DNA of 64,000 nt, from positions 4,464,001 through 4,528,000 of the forward strand of contig CAVTLA010000001.1 in assembly GCA_963735465.1 (NCBI GenBank), read 5' to 3'. The translations under genes were made by a program, and so were the position numbers. Shown here one piece after another: positions 53,097 through 62,168 of the stretch. Within the stretch, counting starts at the first letter, position 1; every line of letters starts with the position of its first letter. This stretch comes from DASZHJ01 sp963735465. Lineage in GTDB: Bacteria > Pseudomonadota > Alphaproteobacteria > ATCC43930 > CGMCC-115725. Under the pieces are notes generated by a model. It was not told the DNA's origin and searched no databases. It was given only the letters and a program-made list of their open reading frames with translations.

Positions 53097-55031
53097 TCAG
53101 AGAAAGTCGCGGGGAATCGACCGATCCCAGTCGCGCTGGAAGACCTCGGTCTCGCCATCCATTGCCCGCAGGCTGGTCCGCAGCAGGAAGGCGTCGCGCG
53201 TGCAGGAGAGCCGCATCCAGGTCTCGAGCCGGATGCGCCAGCTGTCCCGCGTGATCGTCTCGACGCGGCGTATATCGACCACCGCGCTCAGGGGATCGTC
53301 GTCCTTGATGTCGTACGTGAACTTGCCCTCGTTGCCGAGCTCCAAGCCGAGGCGGTCGATGCGCTCGACGCCAGGGCGGGGCGCGGTGGGCTGCTCCGGC
53401 GTCGCGGTCTCCGCCTCCGGCAGCGGCCGCAGCGCGTCGCCAGCCTCGGGCGCCCGCGCCGGCAGGTCGAGGGTGCCGCCGAGTATCGTCACCGTCGCCG
53501 CTTCCGGGCTGGGCCAGATCATCGGCCAATAGGCGGTGGAGAGGGCGATTCTTATCCGATGGCCGGCGGGAAAGACCGCGCCCGCGTCGTTGAGCTGGAT
53601 CCGCACCCGGTAGCGCTCGCCCGGCACCAGGGGCGCCGGCGTTTCATGCCCGTCGCGATGGGTAAGATTGAGAACGCCGAAGCTCACGCGCAGGGACGCG
53701 CCGGAGGGATGCACGTCGCAGAGCCGCGCCACCAAGTTTGCGATCGGCCGATCTGAGGTGACGTCGAGCGTGACGACCGCGGCGCCGAGGATCTCGACGG
53801 ACGCTTTGAGCGGCGCCGTCTCGAAGACCAGGGAGCGGCTGTCGTCTTCCCGCTGGTCGCCGGCCTGATCGGCGCCGCCGAACGGGCACCACTCTCCCGC
53901 CTGCTTGCCGACGGTCTGCGGCGAGCACACGCCGCGCGCCGCAAGGGGCGCGTTCTCGGCGCTCAATCCCCCATCGGTCAGGAACAGGCGGAGCGGCGCC
54001 CGCCCCGTCGGCGGCCACGCGGGCTCGACGACCCAGCGGCCCGGCAGCGTCGCGTGATCGGGCGCGGGCATCACGCTATCGGTCATCCAGGCGCGCAGCA
54101 TGGGCTCGTCCATCACGCCGGTGTCGATGCCTTTGAGCCACTGATCCCACCACCGCAGCGTCTCCTGCAGGAAGCCGACCTGGGGGCCGGGCCGGGCGAA
54201 ATGCGGATAGGCGTGGGCCCAGGGCCCGATGAGCCCCTTGCGCGGCACCGTCAGATGCTCGAGGAGGCGCGGAATCGCGTTCTTGTACCCGTCGGTCCAA
54301 CCGCCGACGGCGTAGACCGGACATTGGATCGCGCCATAGTCCTCGCAGACCGACCCATGTTGCCAGTAGGCGTCGCGGCGCTGATGCCGGAGCCAGATCT
54401 CCGGCAATAGCGGCACGTTCTCCATCCGAGCCATCCACATCGCCCGCCAGCTGTCGCCAACCAGCTGCGGATCCGGCGGATGGCACAGGGCGCGGAAAAA
54501 GAACGACGCCCAGCCGAGGCCGGAGGTGAGCATCGTCCCGCCCATGTAGTGCACGTCGTCGGCATAGCGATCGTCGGTGGAGCAGAGCGTCACCACCGCC
54601 TTGAGCGCCGGCGGACGTCGCGCGGCGACCTGGAGCCCGTTGAAGCCGCCCCAGGAGATTCCCATCATCCCGACCGCGCCGCTGCACCAGGGCTGCGCCG
54701 CGAGCCAGGCGATGACTTCCAGGGCGTCGTCCTGCTCCTGCTTCGTGTATTCGTCGAAGATGAGACCGCTGGACTCGCCGCTGCCCCTGATGTCGACGCG
54801 GACGCCGGCATAGCCATGACCGGCGAGATAGGGATAGGTCAGGGCGTCCCGCTCGTAGGTGCCGTCGCGCTTGCGGTAGGGGAGATATTCCAGGATCGCG
54901 GGAACCGGGTTCTGCTCCGCGTCGTCGGGCAACCAGATGCGGGCGGCCAGCGTCGTGCCGTCCCTGAGCGGGATCAGGGCGTGCTCGATCTCACGCACGG
55001 TCCGCGGAAATTTTGTGACGATCATCGTCAC
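53097..55031 (-). CDS. CocE/NonD-family hydrolase (X-Pro dipeptidyl-peptidase type)
   Basis: The 644-residue protein (ATG at 55031 or 55025) has the CocE organisation. The alpha/beta-hydrolase core has AILEYLPYRKRDGTYERD, GYAGVRVDIRGSGESSG and the nucleophile MMGISWGGFNGLQ near residue 130. The cap region and a C-terminal jelly-roll domain follow (YRVRIQLNDAGAVFPAGHRIRIAL). Members hydrolyse esters or proline peptides. It follows the class II aldolase gene on the same strand, 54 bp away. Confidence 0.9.
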   Translation of the reverse strand: MTMIVTKFPRTVREIEHALIPLRDGTTLAARIWLPDDAEQNPVPAILEYLPYRKRDGTYERDALTYPYLAGHGYAGVRVDIRGSGESSGLIFDEYTKQEQDDALEVIAWLAAQPWCSGAVGMMGISWGGFNGLQVAARRPPALKAVVTLCSTDDRYADDVHYMGGTMLTSGLGWASFFFRALCHPPDPQLVGDSWRAMWMARMENVPLLPEIWLRHQRRDAYWQHGSVCEDYGAIQCPVYAVGGWTDGYKNAIPRLLEHLTVPRKGLIGPWAHAYPHFARPGPQVGFLQETLRWWDQWLKGIDTGVMDEPMLRAWMTDSVMPAPDHATLPGRWVVEPAWPPTGRAPLRLFLTDGGLSAENAPLAARGVCSPQTVGKQAGEWCPFGGADQAGDQREDDSRSLVFETAPLKASVEILGAAVVTLDVTSDRPIANLVARLCDVHPSGASLRVSFGVLNLTHRDGHETPAPLVPGERYRVRIQLNDAGAVFPAGHRIRIALSTAYWPMIWPSPEAATVTILGGTLDLPARAPEAGDALRPLPEAETATPEQPTAPRPGVERIDRLGLELGNEGKFTYDIKDDDPLSAVVDIRRVETITRDSWRIRLETWMRLSCTRDAFLLRTSLRAMDGETEVFQRDWDRSIPRDFL

Positions 55032-55085
55032 CCCCGGGTCGACCAGTGACTACGGAACCCGGCGCGCGAAGACGCCGGAGGAATT

Positions 55086-55838
55086 TCAGGACGCGTAAGC
55101 CGGCGCCTCGGCATCGAGAATCTCTTTCATCGCGGTGAAATGGAGATCGGCGTTCAGCGTCACTGAGCCGAACTGCTCATGGGTGAGGCGGGCGAGCTCG
55201 TCCGGCATGACGTTGAGCTCGCGGCCGGTCTGCATCGCCAGGATCTGCACCTGGGCTGCGCGCTCCAGGTAGTAGAAGTCGTCGAAGGCCTGGGCCACGG
55301 TATCGCCGACGACGACGACGCCGTGATTGGCCAGGAACAGGATGCGCTTGTCGCCCATCGCCTCGGCCATGCGGTCGCCCTCGTCGGTGCGGACGGCAAT
55401 GCCGTTGAAATGGTCGTCGTAGGCGATCTCGCCGTAAAACCGCGTCGAGTTCTGGTGCACCATCTCCAGCCGGCCGCCGCGGATCGCCGTGATCGCGGTG
55501 GAGTAGGGGGCGTGGAGGTGGAGGACGACCCTCGCGGATGGATGCATGAGATGCATGCGCGTGTGGATGGAATAGCCGCTCGTCGGCGGCCGGCCGATGC
55601 CTTCCAGTGTCTTGCCGTATTCGTCGATGACGATGAGGCCGCTGGCGGTCATGCGCTCGAAATGCGTGCCCTTGGGATTGATCAGGAAGCGCCGCCCCGA
55701 AAGCATCATCGAGAGGTGATTGCACACGCCCTCATGCATGTTGAGGCGCGCGGCGCAGCGGAAGGCGGCGGCCAGATCGATGCGGGCCTGGATCGTCTCT
55801 TCCCGGTTGTCGCCGGTGAGCGGGGATGGCTGTGTCAC
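55086..55838 (-). CDS. Class II aldolase/adducin-family protein
   Basis: This 250-residue protein has the zinc-binding and catalytic features of the family: GVCNHLSMML near residue 37, VVLHLHAPYSTAI with two histidines near 107-109, and FLANHGVVVVGDTV with another. The family includes fuculose- and rhamnulose-phosphate aldolases and decarboxylase-like members; no phosphate-binding motif decides between them. It is divergent from the ABC transporter at 56101 over a 262-bp gap that must contain promoters. Confidence 0.88.
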   Translation of the reverse strand: MTQPSPLTGDNREETIQARIDLAAAFRCAARLNMHEGVCNHLSMMLSGRRFLINPKGTHFERMTASGLIVIDEYGKTLEGIGRPPTSGYSIHTRMHLMHPSARVVLHLHAPYSTAITAIRGGRLEMVHQNSTRFYGEIAYDDHFNGIAVRTDEGDRMAEAMGDKRILFLANHGVVVVGDTVAQAFDDFYYLERAAQVQILAMQTGRELNVMPDELARLTHEQFGSVTLNADLHFTAMKEILDAEAPAYAS

Positions 55839-56100
55839 GCCCTGGCCTCCAATCTCGATTGCACGGGGTCGGCCGAGCTTACAGGAAATTTCGTCCGGGA
55901 GAATGCATTGACCGCGGATGCCGGCTGTTTATGCGCTGGATCATCCGGAGCGCGAGGCACATACTTCACGCCGGCAGGTTCGAGGCGCCCTGCTCTTTGC
56001 GCAACGTCGAAATCGCGCGGACGGCGGTGCCGTGAACGGGGTTCGCAGCGCATAGCGCGTTCGGGATCTGCCGGTTGGGGGCAAACCAGGAGGGATTCCA

Positions 56101-57189
56101 ATGATCGACCCAAAATTATTGCAGGACCCATCACGATATTCCCTTGGACGTCGTGATCTCCTCAAGGGAGCCGCCGCCGGCGCCGCGGCGCTCTCGGTGT
56201 CCTCGGTGGCGTTTCGCGCCTTTGCCGCGGAGACCCTGACCGTTGCCGATCCCGGCGGCGCCTGGACGCCCGCCTGCGACGCCGCCTTCGTCAAGCCGTT
56301 CGAGAAAGAGACGGGTGTCGCGATCAATCACATTGCGCGCCAGCATTACCCGAGCGTCGAGATCAAGGCCAACGTCGAGACCAAGTCCTATACCTGGGAC
56401 GTGGTGATCGCGACCGACGCCGACGTCTACGAGCTGGCGCCCCAGAACCTCCTCGAGCCCCTGGACTGGAGCGGCGAGGACATGAGCCAGATCATGCCCG
56501 AGGCGCATCAGCCCGGCTGGCTCGGCAGCGACCTCTACTGCACAGTCATCGCCTATCGCAGCGACAAGTATGGCAAGAACGGACCCCAGAGCTGGGCGGA
56601 TTTCTGGAACGTGGATAAGTTCCCGGGCCGCCGCGCCATGCACAAGCACCCGATCGACATGCTCGAGGTGGCGCTCCTCGCCGACGGCGTCCCCATGGAC
56701 AAAATCTACCCGATCGACCTCGAGCGCGCCTTCAAGAAGCTCGACCAGATCAAGTCCCATATCGACGTCTGGTGGACCGGCGGCGCCCAGACCACCGAGA
56801 TGCTCCAGAGCGGCGAGGTCGACATGATCCCGACCTGGAATGGCCGCGCCCAGGTGGTGATCGATGCCGGCAAGCCGGTGGAGATCGTGTGGAACCAGGG
56901 GATCTACGCGCTGGAAGGCTGGGTGGTGCCGAAAGGCGCGCCCAAGGCGGAGCTCGGCAAGAAGTTCATCAAGTTCTGCGCCAACGCCAAGCGCCAGGCG
57001 GAGTTCGTCTCGACGCTGCCCTATGGGCCGACCAACCCCAAGGCCTACGACTACATCCCGAAAGAGCGCGCCAAGTTCCTGCCGACGGCGCCGGATAATT
57101 TCAAGCTGCTGATGCAGTCGAACACCGAGTGGTGGGGCAAGAACAAGGCGCAGGCGATCGAGCGCTTCGAGGCCTGGCTGCTCGCGTAG
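56101..57189 (+). CDS. ABC transporter substrate-binding protein, polyamine (PotD/PotF) type
   Basis: This 362-residue protein has a twin-arginine signal (LGRRDLLKGAAAGAAALSV) after a short N-terminal stretch. It matches the SBP_bac_8/PotD fold: PGGAWTPACDAAFVKPFEKE, YTWDVVIATDADVYELAP, WTGGAQTTEMLQSGEVDMI and VEIVWNQGIYALEGWVVPKG. Ligands of this class are spermidine, putrescine or other amine compounds. It heads the operon with the ATPase and fused permease. A hairpin lies directly after it. Confidence 0.9.
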   Translation: MIDPKLLQDPSRYSLGRRDLLKGAAAGAAALSVSSVAFRAFAAETLTVADPGGAWTPACDAAFVKPFEKETGVAINHIARQHYPSVEIKANVETKSYTWDVVIATDADVYELAPQNLLEPLDWSGEDMSQIMPEAHQPGWLGSDLYCTVIAYRSDKYGKNGPQSWADFWNVDKFPGRRAMHKHPIDMLEVALLADGVPMDKIYPIDLERAFKKLDQIKSHIDVWWTGGAQTTEMLQSGEVDMIPTWNGRAQVVIDAGKPVEIVWNQGIYALEGWVVPKGAPKAELGKKFIKFCANAKRQAEFVSTLPYGPTNPKAYDYIPKERAKFLPTAPDNFKLLMQSNTEWWGKNKAQAIERFEAWLLA

Positions 57190-57209
57190 CCGAGGCGAAG
57201 GCGGAGGGG

Positions 57210-57235
57210 CGGCGCGGCTGGGGGATGCCGCGCCG
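57210..57235 (+). terminator. Hairpin between the binding-protein and ATPase genes
   Basis: CGGCGCGGC (57210-57218) and GCCGCGCCG (57227-57235) form a perfect 9-bp stem with an 8-base loop, 21 bp after the binding-protein stop. TCCTCGTTTCTG follows. It may partly stop transcription or protect the upstream mRNA, so that the binding protein is made in excess of the membrane parts. Confidence 0.55.
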
Positions 57236-57264
57236 TCCTCGTTTCTGAGTGGGGGAGTTGGAGG

Positions 57265-58362
57265 GTGCCGGAGGCGAAGACAAAGCTCTCGATCCGAGGG
57301 GCGACCAAGCAGTATGGCTCGGTCACGGCGCTTGCCGACGCGACGCTGGAACTGCGCGAGGGCGAGTTCCTGACCCTGCTCGGTCCCTCGGGCTCGGGCA
57401 AGACCACGCTCCTGATGATGGTTGCGGGCCTGGTGCCGCCGACCAGCGGCGAGATCTGGATCGACGGCAAGCTCGCTACTTATACGCCGCCGAACAAGCG
57501 CGATATCGGCATCGTCTTCCAGAACTACGCGCTCTTCCCGCATCTGACGGTGCAGGAGAACATCGCGTTTCCGCTGCAGATGCGCCGGGTCCCGTCGGTG
57601 GAGATCGCCCGCGAGGTGAAGCGTGTCCTCGACATCGTGCGGCTACCGCAGGTGGCGGGCCGCTTGCCGCGCGAGCTCTCCGGCGGCCAGCAGCAGCGCA
57701 TCGCGCTCGCCCGCTGCATGGTCTACCGGCCCTCGATCATCCTGATGGACGAGCCGCTGGGCGCCCTCGACCGCCAGCTCCGCGACCAGATGCAGCTCGA
57801 GATCAAGGACCTGCATGCGCGGCTCGGCATCACCGTCCTCTACGTCACCCACGATCAGGAAGAGGCGATGGCGATGTCCGATCGCATCTGCCTCATGAAC
57901 AACGCCCGCATCGAGCAGATCGGAACGCCCCAGGAGCTCTATTTCCAGCCGCGCAGCGTGTTCGTGGCGCAATTCCTCGGCGAGTCCAACCTCCTCGACG
58001 CGACGGTGACGGAATCCGGTGCGACGATCGGACTTGCCGGGCTCGGAGGTCTCGAGATCCGCGCCCTCGGCGCCGCCGCGAACAGGCCCGGGGACGCGGT
58101 CAAGGTGCTCATCCGGCCGGAACGGCTGCGCCTCCTGGCGGCGGCCGAGTCCGCGGACAACGTCGCAGCGGGCATCCTCAAGGAGACGATCTTCGCCGGC
58201 GGCGTGACCCGCTATTTCGTGGCGCTGTCGGGCGGCGTGGTGCTCTCGGCACGGCAGCTCAGCCCTGGCGCCGGGGCGGAGCCGCGGGTGGGCGATCCCG
58301 TGCGGCTGGGCTGCAGCGCCGATCACGCCCTGGTCCTGCGACAGGAGCCGTCCGTCCCATGA
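57265..58362 (+). CDS. ABC transporter ATP-binding protein (PotA type)
   Basis: The GTG at 57265 gives 365 residues. Walker A GPSGSGKTTLL is near residue 40, the LSGGQQQRIALARC signature near 140, Walker B ILMDEPLGALD near 160, and the H-loop YVTHDQEEAM near 195. The C-terminal 110 residues form a TOBE-type domain (IRPERLRLLAAAES). It drives the fused permease at 58359, whose start overlaps its stop (ATGA). Confidence 0.95.
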   Translation: MPEAKTKLSIRGATKQYGSVTALADATLELREGEFLTLLGPSGSGKTTLLMMVAGLVPPTSGEIWIDGKLATYTPPNKRDIGIVFQNYALFPHLTVQENIAFPLQMRRVPSVEIAREVKRVLDIVRLPQVAGRLPRELSGGQQQRIALARCMVYRPSIILMDEPLGALDRQLRDQMQLEIKDLHARLGITVLYVTHDQEEAMAMSDRICLMNNARIEQIGTPQELYFQPRSVFVAQFLGESNLLDATVTESGATIGLAGLGGLEIRALGAAANRPGDAVKVLIRPERLRLLAAAESADNVAAGILKETIFAGGVTRYFVALSGGVVLSARQLSPGAGAEPRVGDPVRLGCSADHALVLRQEPSVP

Positions 58363-60173
58363 CCGCGGCCTATTCCGCGCCGGCGCGGCTGCCCCTGAGC
58401 CAGGCGCTCTGGATCAAGGCTTGGCCGCTCTATCCGCTGCTGCTCTTAATCCTCTGCCTCTTCGTCTATCCCGTGGCGCAGATCCTGATATTGAGTGCTT
58501 TCGACACCAGCGGATCGCTCTCCACCGCCAGCTACGCGCGGATCGCGAACTCGCCGGTCTACCTGCAGACCCTGCTCATCACCTTCAAGATCGCGGGCTG
58601 GACCACGCTCTTCGCGCTCCTCGCGGGATATCCCGTGGCCTATCTCCTGGCCAACTCGTCGACGCGGACCCGGGATACCCTGACGCTCCTGGTGCTGATG
58701 CCGTTCTGGACCAGCTTCCTCGTCCGTACCTTCGCCTGGATGATCCTGCTCGGCCGCAACGGGGCGGTGAACCGGCTGCTGATCGCGCTGGGCATCACCG
58801 ATGCGCCGGTGAGCCTCATCTACAACTTCACCGGCGTGATGATCGGCATGGTGCACGCCATGATGCCGCTCGGGATCATGGCGATGCTCTCGGTGATGCA
58901 GAGCATCGACACGAATCTGGTCAAGGCGGCGCGGACGCTGGGCGCGCGGGGCGGGCAGGCGTTCTGGCGCATCTATTTTCGCCTGTCGCTGCCGGGCTTG
59001 GCGGCGGCAGGGCTCCTGGTCTTCATCACCGCGCTGGGCTTCTTCATCACGCCGGCACTCCTCGGAGGACGGCGCGAGACCATGATCTCCCAGATCATCA
59101 TTACAGTCGTCCAGGAGCTGATGAACTGGCGCTTCGCCGGCGCGCTCTCGGTGGTGCTGCTGGCCGCCGCTGGCATCGTCTTCTACCTCTATGACCGTCT
59201 CTTGGGCATGTCGACCTTGTCGGGAGGTGCGGCCGCCTCGGATCTGGTCGGCCGGGGACGCGGCATCATCGCCCGCGGCGGCGCCGTCGTGGGCGAGCGG
59301 ATCATCGCCGTCCTCGGCTGGATCTCCGATCGCGCCGGAGGTCTGTGGGATCGGTTGTCTCCGACGCGCGCGGACCGGCCCCAGCACGGGCTCGCCCGGG
59401 CGATCCTCTGGACGGCCGGGTTGCTTATCATCGCCTTTCTCTGCCTGCCGTCGCTTTTCGTGATCCCCGTCTCCTTCACGTCGGGCACCTTCATCGAGTT
59501 TCCGCCGCAAGGCTTCTCCCTGCGCTGGTACCAGACGTATCTGTCCTCGCCGGGCTGGGTCGCGGCCACCATCCGCTCCTTCATTGTGGCGTTTCTGACG
59601 GCGTGGCTCGCGGCGGCGCTCGGCACGGCGGCGGCCTTTGTCCTGGTGCGCCAGCGACTAACCGGCCGCACGGCGATTCTGGCCCTGATCATGGCGCCCC
59701 TGGTGCTGCCGCGCCTGATCATCGCGGTCGCGCTCTTCTATCTCTATGCCCGGCTGGGGTTGGTCGGCACCATCCTGGGCCTCGTGCTTGGCCACACCAT
59801 CCTCGCGGTTCCCTATGTGGTGATCACGGTGATGGCGGTGCTCAAGACCTACGACGAGCGCCTCGACCAGGCCGCCTGGAGCCTCGGCGCCGGCAAGTGG
59901 CGGACGCTCTATCACATCACCCTGCCGCAGATCCGCGGCGGCGTGATCGCGGGGTTTCTCTTCGCGTTCATCACGTCCTTCGACGACCTGACGGTGGCGC
60001 TCTTCATCACCGGCGGTAGCACCTCCACGCTGCCGCGCCAGATGTGGAACGACCTTCTCCTTCAGGTGAACCCCACCCTCGCCGCCGTCTCCACGGTGAT
60101 CCTGGTGTTCGTCACCGCCTTCGTCGTTCTCGCGGAGATGCTGCGCCGCCGCGCGGTGGCGAGGACCGGCTAG
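58359..60173 (+). CDS. Fused ABC transporter permease (PotB-PotC in one chain)
   Basis: The 604-residue protein has two complete permease domains in one frame. The first (about 1-285) has six helices and the coupling loop KAARTLGARGGQAFWRIYF. The second (about 345-600) has QAAWSLGAGKWRTLYHITLP. They are joined by a linker of about 55 residues rich in Gly, Arg and Asp (GRGRGIIARGGAVVGERI). In most polyamine-type systems these are two genes of about 280 residues. No stop or start lies in the linker, so the fusion is real in this sequence. It ends 3 bp into the convergent gene at 60170. Confidence 0.9.
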   Translation: MTAAYSAPARLPLSQALWIKAWPLYPLLLLILCLFVYPVAQILILSAFDTSGSLSTASYARIANSPVYLQTLLITFKIAGWTTLFALLAGYPVAYLLANSSTRTRDTLTLLVLMPFWTSFLVRTFAWMILLGRNGAVNRLLIALGITDAPVSLIYNFTGVMIGMVHAMMPLGIMAMLSVMQSIDTNLVKAARTLGARGGQAFWRIYFRLSLPGLAAAGLLVFITALGFFITPALLGGRRETMISQIIITVVQELMNWRFAGALSVVLLAAAGIVFYLYDRLLGMSTLSGGAAASDLVGRGRGIIARGGAVVGERIIAVLGWISDRAGGLWDRLSPTRADRPQHGLARAILWTAGLLIIAFLCLPSLFVIPVSFTSGTFIEFPPQGFSLRWYQTYLSSPGWVAATIRSFIVAFLTAWLAAALGTAAAFVLVRQRLTGRTAILALIMAPLVLPRLIIAVALFYLYARLGLVGTILGLVLGHTILAVPYVVITVMAVLKTYDERLDQAAWSLGAGKWRTLYHITLPQIRGGVIAGFLFAFITSFDDLTVALFITGGSTSTLPRQMWNDLLLQVNPTLAAVSTVILVFVTAFVVLAEMLRRRAVARTG

Positions 60174-61261
60174 AGCGAGCCCTGGCCCTGCAGCCGGGTG
60201 CGGAGCCGCGTCATCTCTATGTAGACGTCTTCGAGATCGTCTACGTGGAACCCCCCGGCGAGATCCGTGCTTGCCGTGCGCAGCCGGTCGTGCAGCACGC
60301 CGGTGTAGCGGGCCGCGCCGCCGGGACCGACGACGAGGCCGCTCGCCTCCTCGAAGCGCGCGTTCCAGGCAATCGCCTCCTCGCGCGCGAGGGTCGGTGG
60401 AAGCTCGAGGGTGAGCATGCCGTCGCGGTAGATGACGGGGTAGCCGCCGGGCAGGCCCTGGGGCCCGGGGACATGTCCGGTCCAATCGCCACCGCCGGCC
60501 ATCGCCAGCATCATCGGCACGCCGCTGGCGCCGGAGATCTCCACCGCCGGCTCCGGCGTGATCTTCACCGCCGCGAAGGTCCGGAAGACGTCGGCGACTT
60601 CGCTTTCGTCGATCCATACCCGGGGCGCGAGCCCGTTGCGCGTGGCCGCCGGCTGGCGGAACGGCGTCACCGACTGATAATGCGCCAGCATCTTGAGGGC
60701 GCCCGGCTCACGGATGCCGAGTTCGCCGGCAAAGGCGTTCGACAGGATCGCGATGTTGCCGACACCGCAGGTGATCGGCAGGTCTCCGGCGGCGATCAGG
60801 GAATTCACCACGTCGGGGAAGCAGCAATTGATGAAATGACACGGGATTCGTGCAGCGCGGACCGCTCGCGCTACTCGCATGGAGAGCTGGGCCTGGAATA
60901 CCGCCGTGGCGCTGAGGCCGCCCTCGGCGACGAGCTGGCTCCAGGCGTTACCCTGGGTCGCGATGACGGAAGCGGGTTGCGAGGAGGCCGCCTGTACCAG
61001 AACGGCGGGGCGATCCCGCTCGATCAGCTCGGCGACGGCGTCCGCGCTCAGGAGATCGACGGCGCGATTTACGAATCTCGCCGACCGGCCGAAGACGGTG
61101 GCCCGTGCATTGCCGGCAGTCTTGAGCCAGGACAACCGCTCCGCATTGCGGCCGGCGACTGCGATGGTGACGGGACGGGACGCCGTGGCCGCGAGATCAA
61201 AGACGATGCGGGCGGCGAAGCTGCCGGTGCCCAAAACAAGGATGTCAGGCTTGTCCGTCAC
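60170..61261 (-). CDS. Saccharopine-dehydrogenase-like NAD(P)-binding protein
   Basis: This 363-residue protein has an N-terminal Rossmann motif VLGTGSFAARIVFDLA and the typical second strand VAGRNAERLSW. The centre has FINCCFPDVVNSLIAA and the C-terminal part GGGDWTGHVPGPQGLPGGYP. It resembles saccharopine-dehydrogenase-type or amino-acid dehydrogenases, but no residue decides the substrate. It converges with the permease gene; the two stop codons overlap. Confidence 0.65.
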   Translation of the reverse strand: MTDKPDILVLGTGSFAARIVFDLAATASRPVTIAVAGRNAERLSWLKTAGNARATVFGRSARFVNRAVDLLSADAVAELIERDRPAVLVQAASSQPASVIATQGNAWSQLVAEGGLSATAVFQAQLSMRVARAVRAARIPCHFINCCFPDVVNSLIAAGDLPITCGVGNIAILSNAFAGELGIREPGALKMLAHYQSVTPFRQPAATRNGLAPRVWIDESEVADVFRTFAAVKITPEPAVEISGASGVPMMLAMAGGGDWTGHVPGPQGLPGGYPVIYRDGMLTLELPPTLAREEAIAWNARFEEASGLVVGPGGAARYTGVLHDRLRTASTDLAGGFHVDDLEDVYIEMTRLRTRLQGQGSL

Positions 61262-61350
61262 GAGTTGCGATCCCCCTCGCTGTCTGGCACGCTCCCCCGC
61301 TGCGGAAGCCGTGCGGCCACGCGCCGATCGATTGCCAAATTAGAGCCAAG

Positions 61351-62136
61351 GTGGATCCGATGCCAGCCTACATCCTGACCGAGCGGCAAGGAGCCGTCGG
61401 GATCATCACCCTCAACCGGCCGGAGACGCTGAACGCCTGGCATCGTCCGATGCGCGAGGAGCTGATGGAGGCCATCGCCAGGATGGAGGCGGATCGCGCC
61501 GTGGGTGCCATCGTGCTGACCGGTGCCGGCGATCTCGCTTTCAGCGCGGGCCAGGATCTGGGCGAGACCATCGATTTCGATCCCGACCGCGCCGAGGAAT
61601 GGATCCGCGAGTGGGAGGCTCTCTACGATCTCATCCGCTCGCTCTCCAAGCCGCTGATCGCGGCGCTGAACGGCGTTGCCGCGGGCTCGGCGTTCCAGGT
61701 GGCGCTGCTCTGCGATTTCCGCATCGCCCACGCCGGCGTGCGAATGGGACAGCCGGAGATCAACTCCGGCATCGCCAGCACGACGGGTCCCTGGATCATG
61801 CGGGAGATGATCGGCCTCGCGCGCACCATCGACCTCACCCTTACCGGCCGCATGATGGACGCCCAGGAGTGCCTGTCCCTGGGCCTCGTCAACAAGGTGG
61901 TGCCCAAGGAAGAGGTGATGGCGCAATCGATGATCCTGGCCCAGGAGCTCGCGGCCAAGCCGCCGATCGCCATGCGGCTCAACAAGGCGCGCTTCCGCGA
62001 GGTGACCGAGGCGGGTTTCCGCGATTGCCTCGCCGCCGGCATCCGCACCCAGCGCGAAGCCTTCGGCACCGGCGAGCCCAGCCAGATGATGGAGCAGTTC
62101 TTCGCCAAGCGGGCGGCGGCGAAGCGCAACACCTGA
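61351..62136 (+). CDS. Enoyl-CoA hydratase/isomerase family protein
   Basis: This crotonase-fold protein has 261 residues: ITLNRPETLNAWHRPMREEL at the start, the oxyanion-hole loop DLAFSAGQDLGE, and ALNGVAAGSAFQVALLCDFR with PEINSGIASTTG. Of the two catalytic glutamates of enoyl-CoA hydratase, one (in GQPEINSG) is kept; the other position lies in the AFQ segment and lacks it. It could be a hydratase or an isomerase/hydrolase. The acyl-CoA ligase gene follows 32 bp later. Confidence 0.9.
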   Translation: MDPMPAYILTERQGAVGIITLNRPETLNAWHRPMREELMEAIARMEADRAVGAIVLTGAGDLAFSAGQDLGETIDFDPDRAEEWIREWEALYDLIRSLSKPLIAALNGVAAGSAFQVALLCDFRIAHAGVRMGQPEINSGIASTTGPWIMREMIGLARTIDLTLTGRMMDAQECLSLGLVNKVVPKEEVMAQSMILAQELAAKPPIAMRLNKARFREVTEAGFRDCLAAGIRTQREAFGTGEPSQMMEQFFAKRAAAKRNT

Positions 62137-62168
62137 GCGTCGGCAAGACCCGATCCCGGACCGCGCCC

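Noticed and set aside
57249..58358. An upstream extension of the fused permease across the ATPase gene
   Set aside because: The ATPase is complete in another frame and its stop overlaps the permease ATG; the extension reads as arginine- and alanine-rich nonsense.
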